The notes under the pieces: model-generated
The model's input: the letters and a program-made list of their open reading frames with translations, nothing else
Told to the model about the DNA's origin: nothing
The model's database searches: none
Program-made: the position numbers and the translations under genes
Shown here: piece after piece, positions 26,600 through 37,064 of the stretch
Numbering within the stretch: the stretch's first letter is position 1
How the letters are laid out: every line of letters begins with the position of its first letter
Source: Mesorhizobium qingshengii
GTDB lineage: Bacteria > Pseudomonadota > Alphaproteobacteria > Rhizobiales > Rhizobiaceae
Assembly: GCF_900103325.1 (NCBI RefSeq)
Contig: NZ_FMXM01000026.1
Location: forward strand, 28,690-92,689
Direction of reading: 5' to 3'
Length of the DNA stretch: 64,000 nt

Positions 26600-26962
26600 C
26601 TACGGATACTTCGCCTTTGCGACCGCCGGGCTTAAATCGCCCTGCAACGCCTTCGGCAGGGGCAGGCTCGAGCATTGCTGGTGTACGTTGCGGGCGTAAA
26701 GCTTCCGCTGCTTCTGCTCGGCCTCCTTGGTGGCGGCTATGATCCCCAGCCCATAGGGGCCAAGGGCTGCGAATTCCCAACCCGGATGATGTTTTTCGCG
26801 AGCCTCGTAGTCCGAAGCCTGCGCCCGGGCCTGCTGGCATTCCGGCGACGCCCATTGCTGGTCCTGTTGCGAAAGCGACGCACCATAGTCGACCGGAGAC
26901 GTCGCGCATCCTGCCACCATCGCGGTCAACGCGGACACTGCAATTCCCATCGCAATTCTCAT
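26600..26962 (-). CDS. small lipoprotein
   Basis: 120 aa. Signal peptide with a lipobox-like end (ALTAMVAGC, Cys ~19), then a Gln/Ala-rich mature part with two further cysteines (PECQQARAQA, VHQQCSSL) and a Gly-rich hydrophobic patch. GGGAAGGGG lies 7 bases before ATG 26962, so the longer ORF from 27031 is rejected. Envelope location; function unknown. Confidence 0.75.
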   Translation of the reverse strand: MRIAMGIAVSALTAMVAGCATSPVDYGASLSQQDQQWASPECQQARAQASDYEAREKHHPGWEFAALGPYGLGIIAATKEAEQKQRKLYARNVHQQCSSLPLPKALQGDLSPAVAKAKYP

Positions 26963-27323
26963 CCGAAGCCCCTTCCCGTGAATCGCATCATCATAAATTC
27001 CGCATGACCGTAGCGAAATGGGCGGCGCCATCTATCTGGCAGCCCCCTCGCGGGTAAAGACGCTCCGTTTTGCGTGAGGCTTCCTATGCTTGGCGACGAT
27101 GAGACTGCCGCTTTCGGCATGCCTTGCCGGCGCCTCCACGCCAATCACGTGTACGCGATGTCCAGCCCCTGCGCTTGCCATCGGCCCTGCTTCGGGGCGA
27201 TCGTCTCGCGGCCAGATTCAAGTCGCATGCCGGGAACCAAATGACAGGCGAGACTGTTCAATTGTAACTTTGATACGCTGACGAGCCCGGCCGGGTAAGC
27301 GGCGACCTCCAGGAGCTCCCATC
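26963..27323. other. 361-bp gap
   Basis: This separates the lipoprotein gene (minus) from the exported-protein gene (plus). Short open frames here have no ribosome sites. I see no repeat or RNA structure that I can support. Confidence 0.4.
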
Positions 27324-27764
27324 ATGAAAATTTCGTCCGGATTTCGTTCAATCGCGGTTGCCGCCATCGCCACCGCCGGCATCGGCTTTGCCAGTGCCGC
27401 GCATGCCGACAGCGGCACGATCCGCTTCGCCGTCTACAAGGCGGCCTTCTTCGTCGGCGGCTCCGGCGGAAAAGGCACCTTCACATTCCATGGCAAGAGC
27501 TACCCGATCTCGATCGGCGCCGTGTCCGGAGGCCTGGCTTTCGGTGTTTCCAAGACATACTTCCGCGGCACCGTGCGCCACATCCGCCGCGCCCGCGACG
27601 TGACCGGGGTCTACGGAGCGGCCGGCGGCGGCGGCACGATCGGCAAGGGAGCCCAGGTGATCATCATGACCAACGACAAGGGCGCCCAACTCGAACTCAC
27701 GGGCAAGCAGGTCGGTCTGCAGGTCAACGCAGACCTCAGCGGCATGGCGATCTCGTTCGACTAA
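27324..27764 (+). CDS. conserved exported protein of unknown function
   Basis: 146 aa with a clear signal peptide (residues 1-28, ending ASAAHA). The mature part alternates short beta strands and glycine-rich turns (FFVGGSGGKGTFTFHGKSYP, VYGAAGGGGTIGKGAQV, LELTGKQVGLQVNADLSG). This suggests a small beta-rich envelope protein, faintly like the EipA/SYLF kind. AGGAGCTC precedes the ATG. The gene ends at a strong hairpin shared with the convergent ABC-F gene. Confidence 0.75.
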   Translation: MKISSGFRSIAVAAIATAGIGFASAAHADSGTIRFAVYKAAFFVGGSGGKGTFTFHGKSYPISIGAVSGGLAFGVSKTYFRGTVRHIRRARDVTGVYGAAGGGGTIGKGAQVIIMTNDKGAQLELTGKQVGLQVNADLSGMAISFD

Positions 27765-27791
27765 GGCCGTCATTCCACACGGACGATATTC

Positions 27792-27828
27792 AAGGGGCGG
27801 TGCCGGCTTCGAGCCGACACCGCCCCTT
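27792..27828. terminator. bidirectional hairpin terminator
   Basis: AAGGGGCGGTG and CACCGCCCCTT form a perfect 11-bp outer stem, with a second short inner stem. It lies between convergent gene ends (27764 and 27832). No long T-run is present, so termination strength is uncertain. Confidence 0.6.
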
Positions 27829-27831
27829 CGT

Positions 27832-29454
<1,623 letters not shown>

Positions 29455-29825
29455 GCGGTTTCCGGGGAATTGGAACTTGGGAGGATTTTCCCCGGGGCCA
29501 TACGCGATGGCGAGCGCCAGAGGAAGAGGCACAAGCGCCGCAGCGGGCGCTACCCTCTTCCTTCTCCCCTTGTGGGAGAAGGTGTCGCCGAAGGCGACGG
29601 ATGAGGGGTGCTCCAGCTTGGCACCGACGGCGATCCTTCGCACACCCCTCTGCCCTGCCGGGCATCTCCCCCACGAGGGGGGAGATTGGCAGCTTCACCC
29701 CCAGACACATTCCGGAAACAAGATTCAACAGTCCGGAAAAACTGGCGAAAAAATCGCCTGTCATAACCATCCCCGCGGCGGCCGAAGCGGGTCGCCACAC
29801 AACGCCAAAGGGATGGTCCCGAAAA
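29455..29825. repeat. intergenic mosaic repeats upstream of exported protein gene
   Basis: A 371-bp gap. At 29560-29616 two hairpins abut: CCTTCTCCC...GGGAGAAGG, then TGTCGCC-GAA-GGCGACG. The reverse complement of this unit recurs at 35747-35800. At 29642-29690 a second unit, CACCCCTCTGCCCTGCCGGG followed by CTCCCCCACGAGGGGGGAG, is shared with 50176-50351. The 64-bp element copy 2 follows. Confidence 0.7.
29702..29765 (+). repeat. 64-bp conserved intergenic element, copy 2
   Basis: It matches 6005-6068 in the same orientation with about 9 differences. It contains a perfect 7-bp inverted repeat, TTCCGGA-N15-TCCGGAA. It sits 60 bp upstream of an exported-protein gene. Confidence 0.65.
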
Positions 29826-30137
29826 ATGCAACGACGTTCGACCGGATGGATGGGTGCCCTGACAGGCATTTCGCTCGCCATGCTTGCGGTCGCGCAGTCG
29901 GGTGCGGAAGCGGCGGTTACCCGTAGCGAATATTGCAGCCGGCTCAGTCTTCAACTCGACGAGGCCATCGAAACCAAAGCCGACCCCGGTGCCAATGCGA
30001 CAGAGATCGCCGAGGCAACGGCACTCCAGAACAAGGCGAACCGGTTTTGTGCCCAGCGCAAGCAGGCACAAGGCATCCGGACCTTGGCCAACGCCTTGAA
30101 ACTTCTCGGCGTGACACCGGTCGATCTGAACCAGTGA
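29826..30137 (+). CDS. exported helical protein of unknown function
   Basis: 103 aa. Signal peptide about residues 1-29 (GISLAMLAVAQSGAEAA), then a small helical domain with two cysteines (YCSRLSLQLDEAI, NRFCAQRKQAQGIRTLANA) likely to pair. AAAGGG lies upstream at slightly long spacing. The start at 29826 gives the signal peptide; the ORF from 29601 crosses repeats. Periplasmic; function unknown. Confidence 0.7.
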   Translation: MQRRSTGWMGALTGISLAMLAVAQSGAEAAVTRSEYCSRLSLQLDEAIETKADPGANATEIAEATALQNKANRFCAQRKQAQGIRTLANALKLLGVTPVDLNQ

Positions 30138-30163
30138 CAGCAACCCTTGAAGGAAAGCCTATC

Positions 30164-30442
30164 ATGAATAAGCCCCTCCTCTCCGCGCTCGGCCTGGCCA
30201 TTGCCCTCGGCCTCGCCATGCCGGTTATCGGCGCCAGCACGGCCAATGCGGCCGCGACCACCACGGCGGTGTCGAGCGCTGCGCCGGCGGCGTCCGCTGC
30301 CGTCAGCAAACCGGCCCACGTCAAGAAGCAACGCAAGCATATCAAGAAGCACCGCAAGCATGTGAAGAAGCACGTCCACAGGCACATGGGCAAGAAGCAC
30401 ACCCACAAGAAGCACGGCTACAAGCACGCCAAGGCGGCTTGA
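30164..30442 (+). CDS. exported Lys/His-rich small protein
   Basis: 92 aa. Signal peptide to about residue 31 (ASTANAA), then an Ala/Ser/Val linker and a tail dominated by HVKKQRKHIKKHRKH-type repeats. Such tails bind metal or nucleic acid, or buffer the envelope like acid-shock proteins; the role here is unproven. Strong ribosome site (GAAGGAAAG). It is 26 bp after the previous exported gene, so probably an operon, and is followed by an intrinsic terminator. Confidence 0.8.
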   Translation: MNKPLLSALGLAIALGLAMPVIGASTANAAATTTAVSSAAPAASAAVSKPAHVKKQRKHIKKHRKHVKKHVHRHMGKKHTHKKHGYKHAKAA

Positions 30443-30475
30443 TCGTCTCTCTTTCTGACTTCCTCCCGGGAGAAG

Positions 30476-30506
30476 GCCGCCGCTCGGCAACGAGGGCGGC
30501 TTTTTC
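30476..30506 (+). terminator. rho-independent terminator
   Basis: GCCGCC stem with GGCGGC, a 13-base loop and TTTTTC, 34 bp after the Lys/His-rich gene stop. Confidence 0.8.
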
Positions 30507-30659
30507 TTGCGCGCCGCATCGCGGACCCCCTCGTCGGGCTCCTTCTCGCCCGGATACGGCAGCGCGATGGCACCCAGCGGCAGCGGGTCAACTCGACTCC
30601 TGGCGCTGCCGCCGCTAACAGTCGCTGCCGATTGACGCGAAGCGGGACAACAGCCTGGG

Positions 30660-31220
30660 ATGCTCGACCTTGATCTGCTGGCGCTGGGCGGGCTGCTGCT
30701 GACGCCCGGGCCAACCAACATCCTTCTGGCTTTTTCGGCCGTTTCGTCCGGGGCACGGCGCACGGTGCCGATGCTGGCCGCGGTCGTGCTTGCCTACATG
30801 GCGATCATCCTGGCGGTTGCGGCACTTGCCGCCCTGATCCCGGCGGGCAACCAGGTCGGATTGCGGACCGGCGTAAGAATCTGTGCGGTGGTGTGGCTGC
30901 TCTGGCTCGCCTACGGCGTCTGGACCACGAAGGACGACGGCGTCGAGGTTCGGCTGGTCACGGTGAGGCAGGTCTTCGTCACCACGCTGATCAATCCCAA
31001 GGCGATGATCGTCGCGCTGCTGGTCCAGAGCGAAGGCATGACAGCCCAGTTTCTGGCCACCATCGCCGCGCTGGTCGCTCTTGCCGGAGCGGCCTGGATC
31101 GTCGTTGGTCTGGTGGTCCGCCGCAGCGGTTCAACCCTGCTCAGCCAGCGGTCACTGCGCCGAGCCAGCGCCATCTGCCTTGCCGGCTTCGGCATCATCC
31201 TCGCCGGCAGCAGCCTGTAG
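30660..31220 (+). CDS. LysE/RhtB family transporter
   Basis: 186 aa with about five hydrophobic helices. The family's N-terminal PGP motif is present in GGLLLTPGPTNILLAFSA, and the conserved NPKA in FVTTLINPKAMIV. It is slightly shorter than the usual 200-210 aa. These inner-membrane proteins export amino acids such as lysine, threonine or homoserine; the substrate here is unknown. The ribosome site is weak. Confidence 0.85.
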   Translation: MLDLDLLALGGLLLTPGPTNILLAFSAVSSGARRTVPMLAAVVLAYMAIILAVAALAALIPAGNQVGLRTGVRICAVVWLLWLAYGVWTTKDDGVEVRLVTVRQVFVTTLINPKAMIVALLVQSEGMTAQFLATIAALVALAGAAWIVVGLVVRRSGSTLLSQRSLRRASAICLAGFGIILAGSSL

Positions 31221-31327
31221 CGCCGCCTTGGACCGGCGCCGGATGCTCGATGCCCGGCGCAGGAATCGGGTGGCGAGTGGCGAGGCCGCATGCGAACGCT
31301 ATCCCCACCACGGCGGAAGGACGGGCC

Positions 31328-31957
31328 ATGCTCACGCTCCATGATTATTTGCCATCGCAGAATGGCTGGAAGGTCCGGGTCCTGCTCGGGCTGCTCGACA
31401 TCCCGTACGACAGTCGCATCGTCTCGATCTTCGAGGGCGAAAGCCATACTGATGCCTTCCTTGAACTCAATCCGGCCGGTGCGGTCCCCGTGCTTCAGCT
31501 CGAAGACGGGAGCGCCATCGCCGAATCCAATGCGATCCTCACCTACCTCGCTGAAGGGACGCCCTTTTTGCCGGCGGACCGCTATCGGCGCGCAAAGGTC
31601 ATGCAGTGGCTGTTCTTCGAACAATACAATGTCGAGCCGGTCATCGGCTCGCTGCGCTTTTGGACGCTGACCGGACGGCTCGAGCGCAACCAGGGCATGG
31701 TTGCGGGCAAGCGCGAATCCGGCGCCCGCACACTCGCCGCCCTGGATCGCAGCCTCGGCGATGCGCCGTTTCTCATCGGCAACGACTTCACGATCGCCGA
31801 TATCGCCGTCTATGCCTACAGCCATCGCGCCGAGGATTGCGGCTTCCGTCTCTCGGACTACCCGGCATTCGTTGCGTGGGCTGGCCGCGTGCGCGACGCC
31901 ATCGGTCCCGGTTACCCGGTGCACCCATACAGCATCGATCCGCACTCGGGCGCCTGA
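31328..31957 (+). CDS. glutathione S-transferase family protein
   Basis: 209 aa. Thioredoxin-fold N-domain (NGWKVRVLLGLLDIPYDSR, NPAGAVPVLQLEDG, AIAESNAILTYLAEG) and helical C-domain with the FTIADIAVYAYSHRA motif of bacterial GSTs. GGAAGG precedes the ATG at 31328. Convergent with the YdeI-like gene. Substrate unknown. Confidence 0.9.
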   Translation: MLTLHDYLPSQNGWKVRVLLGLLDIPYDSRIVSIFEGESHTDAFLELNPAGAVPVLQLEDGSAIAESNAILTYLAEGTPFLPADRYRRAKVMQWLFFEQYNVEPVIGSLRFWTLTGRLERNQGMVAGKRESGARTLAALDRSLGDAPFLIGNDFTIADIAVYAYSHRAEDCGFRLSDYPAFVAWAGRVRDAIGPGYPVHPYSIDPHSGA

Positions 31958-31963
31958 AAGGCC

Positions 31964-32563
31964 CTATTTCTTGCCCTGCGGATGGATCGTCTCGCCGCGC
32001 TTCAGCATCGCGACGAAGGTCTCGATCTTCTTCTTGCGGCCGGCCTCGGTTTTCATGTTGTGGGTGCGGAAGGCGAGCGCGAAGCGGTTCTGCGCGCTGA
32101 GTTTTTCGAGCATCTCCTTTGCCGCCGGCTCGGCGTCGATCGCCGCTTGCAGATCATCGGGGATCTTCATCTCCTTGCCGCTGCGATAGGCGCGCGCCCA
32201 GCGCCCGTCCGCCTTGGCCGCCTCGACCTCTCGCAGCCCATGCTCGGTCATGCGGCCCTCCGCGACCAGCCGCGCGACATTGTCGATGTTGATCTGGCTC
32301 CAGATGCTCTTTTTGCCGCGCGGCGTGTAGCGCTGCAGGAAACTCTTGTCGTCGAGCCCCTTGCGCACCGCATCGATCCAGCCGAAGCACAGCACGACAT
32401 CGATGGCTTCCCTGGGCGTGATCGACTTCAGCCCCGACCCCACCTTGTGCACCTTGATCCACACTTCGGTTTCGGTGGCGTGGTGTTTGCCGAGCCAGGC
32501 ATGGAAGCTGGCAGGGTCCGGGAATTCCCTGATCTTGTCCGGGTCGACCTTGACGGGCGCCAT
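31964..32563 (-). CDS. YdeI/OmpD-associated family protein
   Basis: 199 aa. The family signature is visible: FHAWLGKHHATETEVWIKVHK, then ITPREAIDVVLCFGWIDAVR and FLQRYTPRGKKSIWS, with a Lys-rich C-terminus (AGRKKKIETFVAMLKRGE). Family members are cytoplasmic with poorly known roles; the Escherichia coli member protects against some peptides. The start at 32563 (MAPVKVDP) fits the family; the ORF to 32668 adds low-complexity sequence. Confidence 0.85.
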   Translation of the reverse strand: MAPVKVDPDKIREFPDPASFHAWLGKHHATETEVWIKVHKVGSGLKSITPREAIDVVLCFGWIDAVRKGLDDKSFLQRYTPRGKKSIWSQINIDNVARLVAEGRMTEHGLREVEAAKADGRWARAYRSGKEMKIPDDLQAAIDAEPAAKEMLEKLSAQNRFALAFRTHNMKTEAGRKKKIETFVAMLKRGETIHPQGKK

Positions 32564-32907
32564 CAGCCGGCCTGCCCGTTCAGTGCTGTTGCCGCTCGGA
32601 TCACGTTGTCTCCTGCTTTCTCTGTCGCTTCCGCCGCCAGAATCGCGGCCATCATCATCGGCCGGCATCTTGGCATGGGTCCCTGTCAGTTTGCGTCAGC
32701 AAACTTGTCGGCGCGTACGGCGTTCCTTCGCGCCCCCCTCTGTCCTGCCGGACAGAGGGGGGCGCTCAAGCGCAACTTGGCCAAGCTTCCATCCCGCACG
32801 GTACCGCCATCGGCATCTCCGATAACACCATCGGTTTCTTCCGTTTCCGCTTGCTGCACCGTCCTGCCAATCCCTGCCTTGTCCATCCAAACAGAGGCAG
32901 AGCGGAT
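32564..32907. other. 344-bp divergent intergenic region with a perfect palindrome
   Basis: This separates the divergent YdeI-like gene and the SDR. At 32730-32765 a perfect 16-bp stem (GCGCCCCCCTCTGTCC) has a 4-base loop. It is the same CCCCTCTGTCCTGCCGGACA unit seen near 50301. No gene is supportable here. Confidence 0.6.
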
Positions 32908-33636
32908 ATGAACATCTCGAACCAGAAAATCCTGATCGTTGGCGGCGGCTCCGGCATGGGTCTGGCGCTGGCCAGGCGCTGCGTGGAGGCCGGTGCAAAG
33001 ACCATCATCGCCGGACGCGGCGAGGACAGGCTGCAACAGGCGCGCGAGGCGCTTGGCAATCCCGCTGGCCTGGAGGTAACCGCTATCGACATCACCCGCG
33101 AGGACGAGGTCGCAGCACTTTTCGCGCGGATCGGCGGGCTCGACCACATCGTCAGCACCGCCGCCGACATCGACGGCGCCTACCAGTTGCTGCCGGCGCT
33201 TGAACTCAAGGCGGCGCAACGCGTGGTCGAGAGCAAGCTCTACGGCCCGCTGCTTCTCGCCAAGCACGGCGCGCCACGGCTTGCGGCAAACGGCTCGATG
33301 ACCTTCGTCTCCGGCATCGCCGCCTACCGGCCGGCCGCGCGCGGGTCGGTGGTCGCCGCCGTCAATGCGGCGCTCGAAGGGCTGGTGCGGGCGCTGGCAG
33401 TGGAGCTGGCGCCGATCCGCGTCAACGCCGTCTCGCCCGGCTGGGTCGACACCACGATCTGGGCGCAGGTTGCCGGCGACAGGAAAGACGAGACGCTTGG
33501 TGCGATGGCCGAGCGGCTGCCGGTCGGCCGGATCGGCCAACCCGATGATATCGCCGACGCCATCTTCTTCCTGATCGGCAACGGGTTCACGACGGGAACG
33601 ACCCTGCATGTCGAAGGCGGGCATCGCCTGGTTTAG
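32908..33636 (+). CDS. SDR-fold protein lacking the catalytic Tyr-Lys pair
   Basis: 242 aa. Nucleotide motif GGGSGMGLALA and an SDR C-terminus (VNAVSPGWVDTTIW, VGRIGQPDDIADAIFFL) are intact. However, where YxxxK should be, the sequence reads GSVVAAVNAALEGL: Tyr becomes Val and Lys becomes Asn. NNAG is also replaced by STAAD. It may bind NAD(P) without normal reductase activity, or use other residues. GAGGCAGAG precedes ATG 32908. It is convergent with a LysR gene. Confidence 0.85.
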   Translation: MNISNQKILIVGGGSGMGLALARRCVEAGAKTIIAGRGEDRLQQAREALGNPAGLEVTAIDITREDEVAALFARIGGLDHIVSTAADIDGAYQLLPALELKAAQRVVESKLYGPLLLAKHGAPRLAANGSMTFVSGIAAYRPAARGSVVAAVNAALEGLVRALAVELAPIRVNAVSPGWVDTTIWAQVAGDRKDETLGAMAERLPVGRIGQPDDIADAIFFLIGNGFTTGTTLHVEGGHRLV

Positions 33637-33653
33637 GCGGCGACGGCTTTCCG

Positions 33654-34628
33654 TCAGGAGTTGTTTGGAAACAAGGCTTTGGAACGACTGGTCGATTCAA
33701 GTCCTGAACTCGCCTCGGAGCGTGAAGGCACCGGCGCCAGCGTCTCGCGCACGGCGGCGAGCAATTGCCTGAGCGCCGGCGGCTGAACGCGCCGGCGCCG
33801 CCAGATCATCGTCAGCGGCGCCGTCTGTGCCTGGCCGGGCCACGGCAGTTCGACGATGTCGCCCCGCGCGAGCGCGTCGGTGACGGCAAGGCGTGGAACG
33901 AGGCCCAGCCCCGCGCCGGCGGCCACCAGCCGCGCGATAGTGCCGATGCTGCCGACTTCGGCGGCAAGTTCTGGCGCGGCAACACCCGCCTCGGCAAAGG
34001 CGGTGTCGAACATGTGCCGGTAGATGCATCCGGGCTCGGTCGCCACGAAGCGCAGTGTGGCAAGCGCGGCAAGGCCGCCTGGCACGGTGCCCTGCCCCGC
34101 GGCCGCGACCAGTACCAGCGGTTCGGCCACGATCGTGCGCCTGGCGAGGCGTTCATCGGACACGCCCTTCGCAAAGCCGCGACGGTCGAAGCAGAACGCG
34201 ACATCGACGTCGCCGTCCTCGAGCTGGCGCAGCAGCGTACCGCTGTCGGTCACTTTCATCCGGACAGGGATGTCGGGATGGCTGGCCTGGAACCCTGGCA
34301 GCCAGGGCGCCAGCCGAGCCGAGGCGATCGTCTCCAGCGCGCCGATGGTCAGCACTCCCATCGTCTGCCCGGCCGCCGCCTGCACGGCAGCGCGCGCCTC
34401 GCCATCCAGCCGCAGCAGGTCTTCGGCGATAGGCTTCAGCGCCCGACCCGCCGGCGTCAGCTCCAACCCCGTTTTCGCGCGGGTGAACAGCGCCGCGCCA
34501 AGCTCGGCCTCGAGCACCTGGATCTGATCGCTGACGCTTGACTGGGCAAGGTGCACCGCCTCGGCGGCGCGAGTGATGTTGCGGCTTCGCGCCACCGCCA
34601 GAAAGGTCTTGAGCAGTCTTGGATGCAT
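33654..34628 (-). CDS. LysR family transcriptional regulator
   Basis: 324 aa. The HTH is NITRAAEAVHLAQSSVSDQI, followed by the periplasmic-binding-like effector domain (LTIGALETIASARLAPWLPG, GAGLGLVPRLAVTDALARGD). It is convergent with the SDR-like gene and 16 bp after the HtrA-like gene on the same strand. Target unknown. Confidence 0.92.
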   Translation of the reverse strand: MHPRLLKTFLAVARSRNITRAAEAVHLAQSSVSDQIQVLEAELGAALFTRAKTGLELTPAGRALKPIAEDLLRLDGEARAAVQAAAGQTMGVLTIGALETIASARLAPWLPGFQASHPDIPVRMKVTDSGTLLRQLEDGDVDVAFCFDRRGFAKGVSDERLARRTIVAEPLVLVAAAGQGTVPGGLAALATLRFVATEPGCIYRHMFDTAFAEAGVAAPELAAEVGSIGTIARLVAAGAGLGLVPRLAVTDALARGDIVELPWPGQAQTAPLTMIWRRRRVQPPALRQLLAAVRETLAPVPSRSEASSGLESTSRSKALFPNNS

Positions 34629-34644
34629 CGTCGGGTCGACGCAC

Positions 34645-35550
34645 CTACTGCAGCTGCGGCTTTTTCAGGAAACTGCCGCGGTCGGCCGACTTGACGCGCA
34701 GCCAGGTTTCGCGGCCGTCGCGCACCACCCGCATCGGGATCTCGGCGCCGGCCGAGCCGCTCTCCCACAGTTTGCGATAGAAATCGGCGAGCCCATCGAC
34801 CGCGCCGTCGCGGACCTCGGAAATGACGTCGCCCTGGCGCAGACCGGCCTTGGCCGCCGGGCCGCCCTCGGTCACGCTCATCACCACCACCCTGCCATCG
34901 CTTTCGGCCGAGAGGGCGCCGAGCCACGGGCGCGGCGGCTTGGCCACCTGGCCGCGCGTCAGGAGATCGTCGAGGATGGGCGGCAACAGATCGATCGGCA
35001 CGACCATGTTTATATCGGCCACTTCGCCGTTGCGGCTCATCTGCAAGCGCAGCGAACCGATGCCGAGCAGCGAACCATCGGCGCCGAACAGCCCGGCACC
35101 GCCCCAGGATGGGTGCGCCGGTGCTATGAAGATCGCCTCGTCGAGCAGATACTCCCAGTAGCCGGCGAATTCCTGCTTGGTGACGATCCTGGACTGGACC
35201 GAGCGGCCGACACCGTCGGCAAGCACGACGGCGTCGCCGACCTTGGCCTTGCCGGCATCGCCCAGCGCCACCGCCGGCAAACCGAGCGGCGCCAGCGCCT
35301 GCACCAGGCCGAAGCCCGATTCCTGGTCGTAGGCCAGCGCGTGAGCGGGGATGACGCGGCCGTCCTGGCTGGTCAGCCAGACTTCCTCCGCTTCGGTGAT
35401 GAGATAGCCGATGGTCAGTACCAGCCCGTCGTCACGAATGACGACGCCGCTGCCTTCCCTGAGCGTGCCGAGCGCTCCGGCCGTGAACGCATCATCGGGA
35501 ACGGTGGCCCGCACGGCCACGACCGAGCGCGGATTGGGAGTGATGGTCAT
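34645..35550 (-). CDS. degenerate HtrA/S1C-like protein with PDZ domain
   Basis: 301 aa, without an obvious signal peptide. A trypsin-like fold of the S1C type can be followed (GSGVVIRDDGLVLTIGYLI, QSRIVTKQEF, a GG-containing loop PSWGGAGLF, VVPIDLLPPILDDLL), then a PDZ domain (VMSVTEGGPAAKAGLRQGDV). Triad positions look lost: TNAHVV is replaced by TIGYLI, the TDLA aspartate by SGFGL, and GNSGGP by PSWGGAG. I therefore call it a pseudoprotease, possibly a cytoplasmic PDZ adaptor. The ATG at 35550 is preferred to the 35904 extension. Confidence 0.75.
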   Translation of the reverse strand: MTITPNPRSVVAVRATVPDDAFTAGALGTLREGSGVVIRDDGLVLTIGYLITEAEEVWLTSQDGRVIPAHALAYDQESGFGLVQALAPLGLPAVALGDAGKAKVGDAVVLADGVGRSVQSRIVTKQEFAGYWEYLLDEAIFIAPAHPSWGGAGLFGADGSLLGIGSLRLQMSRNGEVADINMVVPIDLLPPILDDLLTRGQVAKPPRPWLGALSAESDGRVVVMSVTEGGPAAKAGLRQGDVISEVRDGAVDGLADFYRKLWESGSAGAEIPMRVVRDGRETWLRVKSADRGSFLKKPQLQ

Positions 35551-35914
35551 GCTGTCATTCCTGGTACGTGGTATTCTTATAGGTATGCCACGCCGGAGAT
35601 GGTGCAAGGGGTGGCAGTTATCCCTTCTCCCCCTGTGGGGCCCGAAGGACGGGCGAGGCGCGTGACTCGCCCAAGGCGGTGGATCGGCGCGGTAGCGCCG
35701 AGACGGACGAGGAGTGTTGGACGGACTGAGGCTGGTGTCCTCTGGAACACCCCTCATCCGTCGCCTTCGGCGACACCTTCTCCCCCCTGGGGGAGAAGGG
35801 AAAGCGGCGCCCGGTAAACAATAGTTCAACACAAGTTGAACTTTCTCGTTTGCAGCCCTAGCTGTAGATGGACCGCCCTTCCTTTCCACAAGCCCCCAAG
35901 ACACGAGGCCCCAG
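35551..35914. repeat. 364-bp gap with mosaic palindromes
   Basis: Between divergent genes. The stretch 35747-35800 is the reverse complement of the hairpin pair at 29560-29616 (CCGTCGCC-TTCGGCGAC, then CCTTCTCCC...GGGAGAAGG). A half unit lies near 35623-35640. The YghU promoter should be in the AT-richer stretch 35815-35870. Confidence 0.65.
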
Positions 35915-36781
35915 ATGACTGACTACACCCCGCCGAAAGTATGGACCTGGAACAAGGCGAATGGCGGCGCCTTCGCTAGCATCAACCGGCCAATCGCCGG
36001 GCCGACGCATGAGAAGGAACTGCCTATCGGCAAGCACCCGCTGCAGCTTTATTCGCTGGCGACGCCGAACGGCGTCAAGGTCACGGTCATGCTCGAGGAA
36101 CTGCTGGCGCGCGGCCACAAGGGCGCCGAATACGATGCCTGGCTGATCAGGATCAACGATGGCGACCAGTTCGGCAGCGGCTTCGTCGAGGTCAACCCAA
36201 ACTCCAAGATCCCCGCTCTGATGGACCGCAGCGGCAAGACGCCGATCCGCGTCTTCGAATCCGGCTCGATCCTTGTTTATCTCGCCGAAAAGTTCGGCGA
36301 GTTCCTGCCAACCGAACAGCCGGCCCGCGCCGAAGTCCTGTCCTGGCTGTTCTGGCAGATGGGCTCGGCGCCGTATCTCGGCGGCGGCTTCGGCCATTTC
36401 TACGCCTATGCGCCGGAAAAGTTCGAATATGCCATCGACCGCTTCTCGATGGAGGTGAAGCGCCAGATGGACGTGCTCGACCGTCGCCTCGCCGAAACCG
36501 AATATCTCGGGGGCAAGGACTACACCATCGCCGATATGGCGGTGTGGCCCTGGTATGGCGGGCTGGCGCTCGGCCGCATGTACAATGATGCCGGCGAGTT
36601 CCTGTCCGTGCAGGACTACAAGCACGTGCAGCGCTGGGCGCGAGCGATCGACGCTCGCCCGGCAGTCAAGCGCGGCCGCATGGTCAACCGCGCCTTTGGC
36701 GAACCGGCCCTGCAACTGCACGAGCGCCACGACGCCAGCGACTTCGACACGAACACGCAGGACAAGCTGGCGGCCGAGTGA
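35915..36781 (+). CDS. yghU: glutathione-dependent disulfide-bond oxidoreductase YghU
   Basis: 288 aa, the family length. The N-terminal extension NGGAFASINRPIAG is the YghU hallmark. The GST fold (HPLQLYSLATPNGVKVTVML, NPNSKIPALMD, VFESGSILVYLAEKFGEFLP) and the C-domain GGKDYTIADMAVWPWYGG follow. These enzymes bind two glutathiones and reduce disulfides. GAGG precedes the ATG. Monocistronic. Confidence 0.93.
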   Translation: MTDYTPPKVWTWNKANGGAFASINRPIAGPTHEKELPIGKHPLQLYSLATPNGVKVTVMLEELLARGHKGAEYDAWLIRINDGDQFGSGFVEVNPNSKIPALMDRSGKTPIRVFESGSILVYLAEKFGEFLPTEQPARAEVLSWLFWQMGSAPYLGGGFGHFYAYAPEKFEYAIDRFSMEVKRQMDVLDRRLAETEYLGGKDYTIADMAVWPWYGGLALGRMYNDAGEFLSVQDYKHVQRWARAIDARPAVKRGRMVNRAFGEPALQLHERHDASDFDTNTQDKLAAE

Positions 36782-36867
36782 GCTGAGCCGAAAACGCGCC
36801 AACCTCCCTCCTCCCATGCAGGGCAATCGCATATAGGAGGCCGGGGGGCTTTCGCTCTGCGATCTAC

Positions 36868-37006
36868 CCCCACCCCTACCTCTCCCCACAAGAGGGAGGG
36901 AGACTTCCGTCGGTGCTGACATCGACAGATTGCAGACGTTTTGACGCCGAGGAAGCCCGCGCGGCAGCATTCCCTCCCCCTTGTGGGGAGGTTTTGGGGT
37001 AGGGGT
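36868..37006. repeat. inverted pair of intergenic elements
   Basis: The arms at 36868-36901 (ACCCCTACCTCTCCCCACAA type) and 36971-37006 (CCTTGTGGGGAGG...GGGGTAGGGG) are inverted near-copies about 70 bp apart. It lies between convergent genes, in a 283-bp gap with no other gene. Confidence 0.6.
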
Positions 37007-37064
37007 CTATCTTCGTAAGAATCCATATGCGATCGCTCCTCCCCCGTGGGGGCGGTTGGCCGCT

